Part shown: positions 9,787-18,215 of the stretch, piece after piece
Layout: each line of letters opens with the position of its first letter
Numbering within the stretch: the stretch's first letter is position 1
Assembly (NCBI GenBank): GCA_965213575.1
Contig: CBDBZN010000019.1
Coordinates: 62,001 to 126,000 of the forward strand
DNA length: 64,000 nucleotides
Direction: 5' to 3'
DNA from: JAUHXS01 sp965213575
Lineage (GTDB): Bacteria > Bacteroidota > Bacteroidia > Chitinophagales > JAUHXS01
Translations under genes and position numbers: made by a program
Notes under the pieces: generated by a model
Told to the model about the DNA's origin: nothing
What the model saw: the letters and a program-made list of their open reading frames with translations, nothing else
The model's database searches: none

Positions 9787-9836
9787 AAAAATTACCTCGA
9801 TTTTGATATAATTTCTTAAAAATCGAGGTAATTTTT
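9787..9836. repeat. perfect 18-bp inverted repeat
   Basis: Arms 9787-9804 (AAAAATTACCTCGATTTT) and 9819-9836 are exact reverse complements with a 14-base loop. A and T runs at both ends would allow termination in either direction between lpdA and bioA, but it stands 120 bases from lpdA. The element AAAATATTGCTAAAAA next to it recurs at 4927-4945. Confidence 0.6.
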
Positions 9837-9905
9837 AGCAATATTTTATTTGCTTTTTTCTTGAAGAAAAAGTAAGCAAAAATTCAAGGCTTATTTTTCT
9901 TGCAA
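9831..9905. repeat. dispersed intergenic repeat, copy 2
   Basis: It contains ATTTTTAGCAATATTTT and AAATTCAAGGCTTATTTT, which are the reverse complements of blocks found at 4861-4965. The intervening sequence differs, as expected for an old copy. It is non-coding. Confidence 0.4.
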
Positions 9906-9962
9906 ACAATCTCAGAAATGCCTCCCGCAACAGCAGAAACTATCCCTATAAATCGGAATTCG

Positions 9963-9990
9963 AATCCGCCAACTGGCGGATTGTTTTTTA
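9963..9990 (+). terminator. GC-rich hairpin followed by T run
   Basis: Arms AATCCGCC (9963-9970) and GGCGGATT (9975-9982) around the loop AACT are followed by GTTTTTTAT. This is the classical shape of an intrinsic terminator on the plus strand. The nearest upstream gene is lpdA, 300 bases away, so it may end a long lpdA transcript or belong to the repeat region. Confidence 0.45.
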
Positions 9991-10138
9991 TGCTTCGCAA
10001 TTTCGAGATTGTAGTTGCTTGGAAAAAAGGCCGTTTCCCCACCCAGAGATTTAGAATTTTAAAAACTGTCTACTTGCGAATGTGCCAACTTAATTACTAA
10101 AAAAATGTATTCATCTGCTCACTATTTGAAGAACTTCG

Positions 10139-11428
10139 CTAAACTTTCAGTAATTCTAAGCTAGCTTTAATCACACGATAAACGGCAGCAAGCTCCTTTT
10201 CAGTAATGCAATAAGGCGGAAGTATATAAACTAAATTACCTAAAGGCCTTAGTAAAACTCCTTCTGATATATAAAAATTATATAATTTTTCTTTAATAGA
10301 ATTAAAATAGCCGCTATTCTGATTGGTTACAAACTCGATGGCAAGAATTGTACCTTTATATCTTATGTTTTTAATTAAATTATTATGCTTTATTTCTTCA
10401 GCAAATTGAGCATGAAGTAAACTGATGTTATCAATTTTTTCTAAGGTGTTTTCTTTATCAAAAACTTCTAAACTGGCATTTGCTGCCGTGCAAGCGATGG
10501 GATTCGCTGTATAAGAGTGTCCGTGAAAGAATGTTTTCTTACTTCCCTGCGGATGATTTTCATCTAAAAATGCATTATATATTTGTAGCGTACAAGTAGT
10601 GACGCCTAATGCCATAAACCCACCCGTGATACCTTTCGATAAACAAAATATATCAGGTTGCTCTCGTAAATAATCACTTGCGAAAAATTTCCCGGTTCTT
10701 CCAAAACCTGTCATCACTTCATCAGCAATAGCGAGCACTTCATGTTTTTTACAAATATATAATAATTGGTCTAAAGCCTCCGGCTCGTACATCAACATGC
10801 CGGCTGTCCCTTGCACTAAAGGCTCAAAAAGAAAAGCAGCAACATCTTTTTGTTTTAAAGCTTTTTCTAAAGCTTCCTGAGCCAATCGTTCTTTCCCTTT
10901 TATAGGCACGGGTATAAATATTACCTCAAACAGCATATCGTTAAAAGGCTTAGTAAAAGTACTTCTGCCACTTACCGACATGGCACCAAAAGTATCCCCA
11001 TGATAAGCATTTTCAAAAGCTATAATCTTTTTTTTCTTTTCGCCTTTATTATACCAATATTGAGCAGCCATTTTTATAGCTACTTCCACCGCTGTAGAGC
11101 CATTGTCAGAAAAGAAAACTTTAGATTGATTGATTGGAAGCTTTCGCAATAATTTTTCTGCTAATTGAACGGCAGGAGCATGCGTAAATCCGGCAAAAAT
11201 TGAATGTTCTAAAGTAAGTGCTTGTTTTGCTATTTTATCAGCAATATATGGATGACTATGTCCGTGAACATTCACCCACCAGGATGAAATAGCATCAATA
11301 TATGCTTTCCCATTATCATCATACAACATAGTACCCTTTCCTTTCACAATAGTTATTGGTAAATCGGGCTGAGCCATCTGTGTATAAGGATGCCAGATGT
11401 ATTTTCTATCTTTTTGACTATTGGTCAT
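10139..11428 (-). CDS. bioA: adenosylmethionine-8-amino-7-oxononanoate aminotransferase
   Basis: PLP enzyme that converts KAPA to DAPA with SAM as amino donor, the third step of the biotin ring pathway. Class III aminotransferase features are visible: DAISSWWVNVHGHSHP near the N-terminus (the SSWW typical of BioA), AYHGDTFGAMSVSG, the cofactor Asp in IADEVMTGFGRTG and the Schiff-base Lys in CLSKGITGG. At 429 aa it is full length. It is the last gene of the minus-strand bioB-bioF-bioD-bioA run and follows bioD by one base, so the genes are translationally close. Confidence 0.95.
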   Translation of the reverse strand: MTNSQKDRKYIWHPYTQMAQPDLPITIVKGKGTMLYDDNGKAYIDAISSWWVNVHGHSHPYIADKIAKQALTLEHSIFAGFTHAPAVQLAEKLLRKLPINQSKVFFSDNGSTAVEVAIKMAAQYWYNKGEKKKKIIAFENAYHGDTFGAMSVSGRSTFTKPFNDMLFEVIFIPVPIKGKERLAQEALEKALKQKDVAAFLFEPLVQGTAGMLMYEPEALDQLLYICKKHEVLAIADEVMTGFGRTGKFFASDYLREQPDIFCLSKGITGGFMALGVTTCTLQIYNAFLDENHPQGSKKTFFHGHSYTANPIACTAANASLEVFDKENTLEKIDNISLLHAQFAEEIKHNNLIKNIRYKGTILAIEFVTNQNSGYFNSIKEKLYNFYISEGVLLRPLGNLVYILPPYCITEKELAAVYRVIKASLELLKV

Positions 11429-11429
11429 G

Positions 11430-12059
11430 CTATGAGATTTTTAATATAGGCTTAAGTTGATCAGCATAATTCATGATAAATTCTTTCTCAATTTTTTGTT
11501 GATGCGAGACACGCCCTAGTAGCTCAAGTCCGGAGTATTTAAGAATATATTCTTCTGAAACTTCATCAGATTTACCGTTGAAAATAATTCCTACAATATC
11601 GACATTATTTTTTTTCAATAATTCAATAGACATTAAGGTATGATTAATGCTGCCTAAATAGTTTTTACTAACTAAAATAGTTTTTGCATTTACGTGTTTT
11701 ATTAAGTCCAAATTTGTTTCTTCAAAATTAATTGGACTCATGACTCCGCCTGCTCCTTCTATAATAAGATTATTCGAAGTTTCAGGAATATGAATATCCT
11801 TTAAAACTATTTTAACCTTATCTAAGTATGCTGCATAATGAGGTGACATAGCTGTTTGTAACCTAAATGCCTCCGCGTGAATATTAGATTTTTTATTACT
11901 AATTAAAGCGGCTACGGTTTTTGAGTCTGAGCTCTCCAAATCTCCTGCTTGTACCGGCTTCCAATAATCTGCTTTTAAAGCTTCTACTAAAATCGCTGAA
12001 ACAATTGTTTTACCAATATTTGTATCTATGCCTGTGACAAATATTTTATGACTGCTCAT
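11430..12059 (-). CDS. bioD: dethiobiotin synthetase
   Basis: ATP-dependent carboxylase closing the ureido ring of dethiobiotin from DAPA and CO2. The P-loop is FVTGIDTNIGKTIVSA near residue 10, and the DAPA/ATP site includes YWKPVQAG and IIEGAGGVMSPI. At 209 aa the size is normal. Its start overlaps the end of bioF by 14 bases, which supports one transcript and coupled translation. Confidence 0.93.
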   Translation of the reverse strand: MSSHKIFVTGIDTNIGKTIVSAILVEALKADYWKPVQAGDLESSDSKTVAALISNKKSNIHAEAFRLQTAMSPHYAAYLDKVKIVLKDIHIPETSNNLIIEGAGGVMSPINFEETNLDLIKHVNAKTILVSKNYLGSINHTLMSIELLKKNNVDIVGIIFNGKSDEVSEEYILKYSGLELLGRVSHQQKIEKEFIMNYADQLKPILKIS

Positions 12060-13185
12060 CCTTACTTATTTTCAGTATTTGAATTACTTCATCAATTTGT
12101 TCTTTGGTATTATAGCTATGAATACTGATGCGAAGCCGTTCAGTTCCTTTTTTCACCGTTGGGCTCAAAATCGGGCGAATATCATATCCATTTTCTAATA
12201 AAACATTTGACATTTGCTTTACTTTGTGATTATTTGAAATAAATATTGATTGGATATGAGTGTCATTTCCGGCAACTTCATCTTTTAACCCATTTTCAAT
12301 TAATTGATCATTAAAATAATTTGCTAAAGAATATATTATAGCTCTTTCTTTATCCATTTGAGGGAAAAACTTATACGCTTCTTTTATGGCATATAAAGAA
12401 TGTGGTGGCAAGGCAGTAGTATATATAAATGAGCGGGCAAAATTAATTAAGTATGAGCGAAGCAATCCACTTCCCAGCACAATGGCACCATGACAACCCA
12501 ATGCCTTACCGAATGTAACAACTCTTATACAATTTTCACTTAAATATGGCACTGATAATCCTTGCCCTTTTTCTCCCATTACTCCTATCGCATGTGCTTC
12601 ATCTATAATCACAACAGCTTCATGTTCTTTGGCTAAGTTTATCACTTCTTGTAGAGGAGCCAAATCTCCATCCATAGAATAAATGGATTCTATAGCTATA
12701 AATATATTACCCTTGGCATGAAGTAATTTTTTCTTTAAATCTTCTATATCATTATGTATAAATGAAAAAGATTGTGTTAAACTTAATCTTATACCGTCTC
12801 GTACAGACGCATGGATCAATTCATCATATAATATCGTGTCACCTCGTTTAGGGACAGATGAAAACAAGCCAATATTAGCATCATAGCCTGAATTAAATAT
12901 TAATCCTGCTTCTGCATGATGAAATGTTGCTATGTTTTTTTCTAGTTCTTCTACAAAGACAGTACTTCCAGATAATAATCTGGAACCTCCGGAACCAGTT
13001 CCCATAGAATTAGCTATGTATTTTTCAGCAATGTTACGGGCAAATGATGCAGACGAAGCTAAACCTAAATAGTCATTTGAAGTGAAGTCTATGGCATCAC
13101 TTGGAGCTCTTAACGACCGTAAAGTATTTGCTGCAGCTCTTTTATCTAAAGACTCTTGAAGAGAATCAGCTATACTTCTTGGCAT
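12046..13185 (-). CDS. bioF: 8-amino-7-oxononanoate synthase-type aminotransferase
   Basis: PLP enzyme joining pimeloyl thioester and alanine to give KAPA, the first committed biotin step. Class II motifs are IDFTSNDYLGLA, GTGSGGSRLLSG, the cofactor Asp in VVIIDEAHAIGVMG and the Schiff-base Lys in TFGKALGCHGA. At 379 aa it is full length. It sits 3 bases after bioB and overlaps bioD, so it is in the operon. The close paralogs Kbl and SPT have the same fold, but the bio context decides for BioF. Confidence 0.93.
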   Translation of the reverse strand: MPRSIADSLQESLDKRAAANTLRSLRAPSDAIDFTSNDYLGLASSASFARNIAEKYIANSMGTGSGGSRLLSGSTVFVEELEKNIATFHHAEAGLIFNSGYDANIGLFSSVPKRGDTILYDELIHASVRDGIRLSLTQSFSFIHNDIEDLKKKLLHAKGNIFIAIESIYSMDGDLAPLQEVINLAKEHEAVVIIDEAHAIGVMGEKGQGLSVPYLSENCIRVVTFGKALGCHGAIVLGSGLLRSYLINFARSFIYTTALPPHSLYAIKEAYKFFPQMDKERAIIYSLANYFNDQLIENGLKDEVAGNDTHIQSIFISNNHKVKQMSNVLLENGYDIRPILSPTVKKGTERLRISIHSYNTKEQIDEVIQILKISKDEQS

Positions 13186-13188
13186 ATC

Positions 13189-14178
13189 TTACGCCTCTAT
13201 TACTCCTTCTTGTGGCACATTAGAAGGTTTTTTTCCACTGAATGGCTCCTTGGGCGATAATCCTAAGATGTCAAATAGTTCCATATCTTCATTATAATCA
13301 GGATTAGGAGTAGTTAATAACTTATCTCCTGCAAAAATAGAACTGGCACCTGCCATAAAACATAGCGCTTGTCCTTCTTGACTCATCTGAGTTCTTCCTG
13401 CTGATAATCTTACCACTGAAGTAGGCATAACAATTCTAGTAGTGGCGATCATTCTTACCATATCCCAAATAGGAACCGGTGTTTGATTTGCTAAGGGCGT
13501 TCCTTCAACAGGTACCAGAGCATTAATAGGGACTGACTCCGGCTGGGGAGATAAATTAGACAAAGTATGTAACATCCCGATCCGGTCTTCTACATTTTCT
13601 CCCATTCCAATAATTCCTCCCGAACACACTGTTACCTTACTTTTACGAACATTATCAATGGTTTTTAAACGATCTTCATAGGCTCTGGTGCTAATGATAT
13701 TATCATAATTTTCTTCGGAAGTATCTAAATTATGATTATAGGCATATAATCCTGCATCTGCGAGTTTCTTTGCCTGACTTTCGGTAAGCATGCCTAAAGT
13801 GCAGCAAACTTCAAGTCCTTTAGAGTTGATTCCACGGACCATATCTAAAACCTTATCAAAATCTCTGTTATCACGGACTTCTCTCCAAGCAGCGCCCAAA
13901 CACATTCTGGAAGCACCGTTTTGTTTGGCGTTATCTGCTTTTTCTAAAACTTCTTCTAATGCCATCAATTTATGAACTTTAATATCTGTATGATACCTTG
14001 CCGCTTGAGGGCAATAAGAACAATCTTCCGGACAACCACCGGTTTTGACAGATAACAAAGAGCTCACTTGTACCTTAGTTGGGTCATGATGTTTGCGATG
14101 TACCGTAGCTGCTTCGTAAACCAGCTCTAATAAAGGTTTTTTATAAACACTATAAATATCTTCTTTATTCCAATTCAT
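13189..14178 (-). CDS. bioB: biotin synthase
   Basis: Radical-SAM enzyme inserting sulfur into dethiobiotin. The 4Fe-4S cysteines are in GGCPEDCSYCPQ (CxxxCxxC), with further cluster-associated residues in CLGAAWRE, EVCCTLGML and VRLSAGR. At 329 aa it is typical. First of the four bio genes and only 11 bases after the Wzc-like kinase gene on the same strand, it may be read from the kinase promoter. No BirA-type operator was recognised. The pimeloyl genes bioC and bioH are not in the window. Confidence 0.96.
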   Translation of the reverse strand: MNWNKEDIYSVYKKPLLELVYEAATVHRKHHDPTKVQVSSLLSVKTGGCPEDCSYCPQAARYHTDIKVHKLMALEEVLEKADNAKQNGASRMCLGAAWREVRDNRDFDKVLDMVRGINSKGLEVCCTLGMLTESQAKKLADAGLYAYNHNLDTSEENYDNIISTRAYEDRLKTIDNVRKSKVTVCSGGIIGMGENVEDRIGMLHTLSNLSPQPESVPINALVPVEGTPLANQTPVPIWDMVRMIATTRIVMPTSVVRLSAGRTQMSQEGQALCFMAGASSIFAGDKLLTTPNPDYNEDMELFDILGLSPKEPFSGKKPSNVPQEGVIEA

Positions 14179-14189
14179 AATTTACTAAT

Positions 14190-16544
14190 TTAATCATAAT
14201 ATCCATGACCTTGGCTATATCCGTAACCATATCCGTAACCATACCCATAGCGCATAGCACTGTTTTTCACTCCATTCAAAATAAAGCAAAGGTTTTTAGG
14301 GTCGTTTGATTCTTTAATTTTATGGGCAATGCTAACAAACTCTTTTTTAGCGTATGACGCTCGTAAAATAAACAAATTGATATCTGTGTATTGCATTAAT
14401 ATCAATGCATCAGTTATTAACCCTACCGGCGGTGTGTCAATTATAATGTAATCATATTTTTCTTTGAGCTTATTCATGAAGCTTTTAAACTTATCAGTAA
14501 TTATTAGTTCAGACGGATTTGGCGGGACGGGGCCCGCTAAAATAACATCTAGATTTTCTATGCCACTATCTTTTGTAGCTTCTTCAATAGATGCTTTATC
14601 AATTAAGATGGTACTCACTCCTAAGTCATTGCTCAAATTCAGCGCTATAGGTACTTTCGGCTGGTGGAGGTCAAGTTCTAAAAGTAATACTTTCTTACCC
14701 GTCTTAGCCATGATAGTAGCTGTATTTACAGCAGTAAAAGTTTTACCTTCCTTAGCCATGCAAGAGGTAACTAAAATCATTTTTTTATGGTGATTAGGGG
14801 CTAAATATTCAAAATTGGCACGTATAGTCCTAAAGGCTTCGGTAACAATAGATTTCGGACGATCTTCAACAACTAAATAACTATCTGCCCGTTTACTTCT
14901 AGGAATAACTCCAGCTATTGGCAAGCTAGTGATCAGTTCTAAATCTTCTCTATTTTCAATGGAATTAAAGAATATTTTTCTGATAAAAATTATTATTAAA
15001 GCCACAATGGCACCTATACCGATATAATTATATAATATGGAATCCTTATCTGGATAAATGACTCCTACATTTGAGGCGGGTTCTAACACAGTTTTATCAG
15101 ATACAATACTGGCTCGTGCAATAATGGTTTCTGCTTTTTTCTCCAATAAATACAAATATATCTTTTCATTAATACTCAACTTCCTTTCTATATTTATCAA
15201 GTCTCTTTCTACTCTAGGCAATTGTTTTACAAGTTTAGTTTGTTCTTCAATTTGTTTAGAGACAATTTTTATCTCTTCTTGAACACTTCTTTTTGCCGTC
15301 ACAATATATTCTATAATAGAAGCTTTCAGATCATTTATTTCCTTATCCAGCCTAGTATAGGATAATGTGCCTTCTTGTAAGCTGATAGTTAATTGTTTTC
15401 GTTGTTTTTGAAGTTCGTATAAGTTTTTAATATTTGTAAGTAAATATTGATCATAATAAGTTTCGAATATTGGTAAGCTAACTGGTAAAGAATCTAAATT
15501 CGCATTTAAATATTTTTTTAAGTTCTCTAATATCTGATACTCTATTTCAAGCTTAGATTTTTCTGTTTTATATTGGATAAGTGTTCCAAAATATAATCCT
15601 TTTTCGTTACCAATATCTATAGTCAAATTATCTTTTTTGTAATTTTCCAGCCCGATTTCTATGCTGTTAAGCTCTGTGACAATATCTGCTAATTGGTCAT
15701 CAATAAATTTTAAGGTATTTATATTTATTTCTTTTTGTACCTCTAAGGAATTATCAATGTATACAGCTGCTAAAGTGTCTAAAAACACTTTGGCTCGTTC
15801 GGGTATTACATCTTGCACTGTTATTTCAATTAACCCTGTCCACTCAAAGTTTGATATGTCCATTGCTGCTTTATATTTTGCAACTAAGTGGGGAACAGTA
15901 TGTATTTTAAACATATATGCAATCTCTTTAATGCTTTTTGGCCTTACTGCTGACGTTGCATCGATATAAAGCTCAAAATCCTCAGTTATTAATGGGATTC
16001 CGAATGGGTGTATTTTTTCAAATCGCTCATCGTCATTAATGACATAGCTCAACTTATAATGGTTATTATCCACTACATTAATATCGAATGGAAAGTCATA
16101 AAAAGCGGAATTTTTAATTTTGTAATCCACTTCGAATGGTGTCCCTCCATAAACTTCTCTAGTGTTTACACGCCCCTTTATAAAATAAGATATATTAAAA
16201 TCAAGTTTGTTTACAACTTTCTCTAATAAGGATAAAGAGCCAATGATGTACATCTCATTAGCCATATTTTCATTCCTAGGTTTTACGCCTAAACCTCTTA
16301 ATATGGCCCCTTCTAAATCATTAGTATTATTTGCATTAAAAATTATCCGAATTTTAGCTCCGTATATAGTAGTAACTCTGTGGATATTAATGTTTGCAGC
16401 AATGATGGCAAGAATGATAGAAACAGCTAGAATGTACCAATTTTTACGAAATAGCTTCCATATACTTTTGAGATCCTTCTCATCGATAATTGCATTGCTT
16501 CCGGCTGGCTTCATATTGGTTTTGTAGATACCTATAACTGGCAA
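14190..16544 (-). CDS. Wzc-like polysaccharide chain-length protein with tyrosine autokinase
   Basis: Inner-membrane polysaccharide co-polymerase and BY-kinase controlling exopolysaccharide or capsule assembly. There is an N-terminal Wzz-type domain with a first membrane segment (WYILAVSIILAIIAANIN) and a coiled-coil periplasmic part around residues 270-450. A second membrane segment (YIGIGAIVALIIIFI) leads to the kinase domain with Walker A-like SCMAKEGKTFTAVNTA, Walker A' LLLELDLHQPK and Walker B YIIIDTPPVG. The C-terminus is a run of alternating Gly-Tyr ending GHGYYD, the expected autophosphorylation cluster. At 784 aa it is full length. The sugar genes at 60-64 kb could be functional partners. 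Confidence 0.9.
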   Translation of the reverse strand: MPVIGIYKTNMKPAGSNAIIDEKDLKSIWKLFRKNWYILAVSIILAIIAANINIHRVTTIYGAKIRIIFNANNTNDLEGAILRGLGVKPRNENMANEMYIIGSLSLLEKVVNKLDFNISYFIKGRVNTREVYGGTPFEVDYKIKNSAFYDFPFDINVVDNNHYKLSYVINDDERFEKIHPFGIPLITEDFELYIDATSAVRPKSIKEIAYMFKIHTVPHLVAKYKAAMDISNFEWTGLIEITVQDVIPERAKVFLDTLAAVYIDNSLEVQKEININTLKFIDDQLADIVTELNSIEIGLENYKKDNLTIDIGNEKGLYFGTLIQYKTEKSKLEIEYQILENLKKYLNANLDSLPVSLPIFETYYDQYLLTNIKNLYELQKQRKQLTISLQEGTLSYTRLDKEINDLKASIIEYIVTAKRSVQEEIKIVSKQIEEQTKLVKQLPRVERDLINIERKLSINEKIYLYLLEKKAETIIARASIVSDKTVLEPASNVGVIYPDKDSILYNYIGIGAIVALIIIFIRKIFFNSIENREDLELITSLPIAGVIPRSKRADSYLVVEDRPKSIVTEAFRTIRANFEYLAPNHHKKMILVTSCMAKEGKTFTAVNTATIMAKTGKKVLLLELDLHQPKVPIALNLSNDLGVSTILIDKASIEEATKDSGIENLDVILAGPVPPNPSELIITDKFKSFMNKLKEKYDYIIIDTPPVGLITDALILMQYTDINLFILRASYAKKEFVSIAHKIKESNDPKNLCFILNGVKNSAMRYGYGYGYGYGYSQGHGYYD

Positions 16545-16580
16545 AGATAAAAAATTTGGTGATATGATAGTGGCTTCTTA

Positions 16581-16617
16581 TTGTTTACAAGTTATTAAAA
16601 GTAGTTTTGTACTTTTG
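16581..16617 (+). promoter_or_regulatory. promoter of folA (TTG - 18 - TAGTTTTG)
   Basis: TTG at 16581-16583 is followed, 18 bases on, by TAGTTTTG (16602-16609), a full match to the Bacteroidota -33/-7 pattern. A second match, TACTTTTG, overlaps at 16610-16617. Transcription would begin 15-25 bases before the folA ATG. Confidence 0.5.
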
Positions 16618-16637
16618 ATAGCTAAAACTGTGTTTTT

Positions 16638-17132
16638 ATGATCCTTTCTGCTATTGTTGCCATTTCTGAAAATAATGTTATCGGTAATAAACAAGGCCTT
16701 ATCTGGCACTTACCAAACGATTTAAAACACTTTAAAAACAAAACTAAAGGCCATTGTGTCATCATGGGCAGAAAAACTTTCGAATCAATAGGAAAGCCCC
16801 TTCCTAATAGGATTAATATTATTATCACTCGTCAAAAATCATATGTTCAAAATGGCTGCAAAGTAGTAAATAGTCTTGAGGAAGCTATATTATATGCTAA
16901 TCAGCTTAATGAAGAGGAAGCATTTATCATTGGCGGGGCAGAAATATATAAACAAGCATTTTCTTTTTTAGAAAAACTCTATTTAACTATAGTTTTAGAA
17001 AAATTTGAAGGAGATACTAGCTTTCCTGAATATGATAAATCGAAATGGAAGTTAATATCAGAAGATTATGTGAAAAAGGATGAAAAAAATCCATATGATC
17101 ACATTTTTCAAGAATTTATTCGCATAAAATAA
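16638..17132 (+). CDS. folA: dihydrofolate reductase
   Basis: NADPH-dependent reduction of dihydrofolate to tetrahydrofolate. It starts MILSAIVAISENNVIGN, with the substrate motif LIWHLPNDLKHFKNKT (the acidic residue at the Asp27 position is D in PNDL), the cofactor motif VIMGRKTFESIGKPLPNR and FIIGGAEIYKQA. At 164 aa it is normal. It has its own promoter, divergent from the Wzc-like gene. Thymidylate synthase, the frequent neighbour, is not here. Confidence 0.96.
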   Translation: MILSAIVAISENNVIGNKQGLIWHLPNDLKHFKNKTKGHCVIMGRKTFESIGKPLPNRINIIITRQKSYVQNGCKVVNSLEEAILYANQLNEEEAFIIGGAEIYKQAFSFLEKLYLTIVLEKFEGDTSFPEYDKSKWKLISEDYVKKDEKNPYDHIFQEFIRIK

Positions 17133-17152
17133 TGCTTAATTATTAGCATTAT
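17129..17152 (+). terminator. possible terminator of folA
   Basis: An 8-bp stem (17129-17136 with 17145-17152, loop 8) starts at the folA stop codon and is followed by AATTTTATTTATTG. It is AT-rich and weak, hence low confidence. Confidence 0.35.
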
Positions 17153-17204
17153 AATTTTATTTATTGTATACTTACTTATACATTATATATCAAAATTAAA
17201 CGCT

Positions 17205-18107
17205 ATGATAAAAAAAATTGCAACCTTCGGACTCATAACATTGGGAATTATATTCATATTTTCTTCTTGTAATAAAGAGGAAAAAGAGACTGCATTAGAG
17301 AATTCCAAATCATCGGATGTAGCTCAAAATATGTATACAGATATATTCAATGAAGTAAGTAAAACAAATCAAGATATTCGAGATGGCCAATTCAAAGCAT
17401 CTGCAACATCCGGTATCAGTGAGATCCCTTCTTGTGCAGTCGTAACTTATATACTGAGTAATGATAAAGTATTTGTTTATCATCCTGATAGTAATTACGG
17501 ACATGATGAGGCACTCTATCTAAAACACGTAGAAATAGATTATGGAACAGGATGTGTGCAAAATGGACGGACCAGAAAAGGTAAAATTATCATCGACAGA
17601 AATGGCAAATGGTATACTCAAGGTACAGAAAGTGTTGTAACCCTAGAAAATTTTTCTATAGATGATTATTCAATAGTAGGGGTTAAAACTGTTACTACAA
17701 AAGAAGTTACCATACAATTGGTCAATCCTTTTGTAGTCGCTTCATTTGATGTAGATGTAGCCGGTGGTAAGATCACTGACCCTTCCGGGAGTATGGTCAT
17801 AGATAATTGGATATCCACTAGAAATGGTACCTGGACAATAGAAGATGATGGAAGTGGGTCAGTTGGTGTCTTTTTTAAACTTACCGGTTCTGCTGCAGGA
17901 ACTAATAGTGCAGGTGAGAACTTCACTATCACTATTTTAGAAACATTAATTGCTCAAGCAGGTTGTCAATGGATAAAAGAAGGAGAATTTGAGATTGAAG
18001 GGGAAGAAAATAAAATCACAGTAAATTATGGTGACGGCACTTGTGATGATCAAGCTACTTACGCTATCAATAACGGTAAAAAAAGAGAATTTACATTAAG
18101 ACAGTAA
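17205..18107 (+). CDS. hypothetical lipoprotein, secreted beta-rich
   Basis: Not recognised. A signal peptide of lipoprotein type is clear (hydrophobic IATFGLITLGIIFIF and then SSC lipobox at about residue 21, followed by NKEEKE). The mature part of about 280 residues is beta-rich with many Gly/Thr/Val and ends with a short basic stretch. A central VEIDYGTGCVQNGRTRKGKI pattern occurs in many Bacteroidota lipoproteins of unknown role. Probably outer-membrane or surface bound. It stands alone between folA and a strong bidirectional terminator. Confidence 0.75.
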   Translation: MIKKIATFGLITLGIIFIFSSCNKEEKETALENSKSSDVAQNMYTDIFNEVSKTNQDIRDGQFKASATSGISEIPSCAVVTYILSNDKVFVYHPDSNYGHDEALYLKHVEIDYGTGCVQNGRTRKGKIIIDRNGKWYTQGTESVVTLENFSIDDYSIVGVKTVTTKEVTIQLVNPFVVASFDVDVAGGKITDPSGSMVIDNWISTRNGTWTIEDDGSGSVGVFFKLTGSAAGTNSAGENFTITILETLIAQAGCQWIKEGEFEIEGEENKITVNYGDGTCDDQATYAINNGKKREFTLRQ

Positions 18108-18132
18108 TTGAAAAACATTATTCATTATACCT

Positions 18133-18180
18133 TAAACTGATAAGTGCGAAACAATTCATTAGTTCGCACTTATCAGTTTA
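18133..18180. terminator. bidirectional terminator, perfect 18-bp stem
   Basis: Arms 18133-18150 (TAAACTGATAAGTGCGAA) and 18163-18180 are exact reverse complements with a 12-base loop. It lies between convergent genes (the lipoprotein ends at 18107, the unknown gene ends at 18216) and is the expected shared terminator. Confidence 0.7.
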
Positions 18181-18215
18181 ACAAATTCAAACCTCAAACT
18201 TAGAACTTTAAACTA

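Larger units (their letters stand above)
9665..10138. other. gene-free region with repeats and hairpins
   Basis: This is the longest stretch without a supported gene. It holds a perfect 18-bp inverted repeat (9787-9836), a segment shared in reverse with 4861-4965, and a GC-rich hairpin followed by T (9963-9990). Short open frames exist, but none has a recognisable product, and all frames are broken by stops. The stretch from about 9850 to 10050 looks like a decayed repeat rather than a gene. Confidence 0.6.

Noticed and set aside
9900..10100. Open frame of 66 codons starting near 9900
   Set aside because: No recognisable product, it overlaps a repeat and a hairpin terminator, and its composition is unlike that of the real genes.
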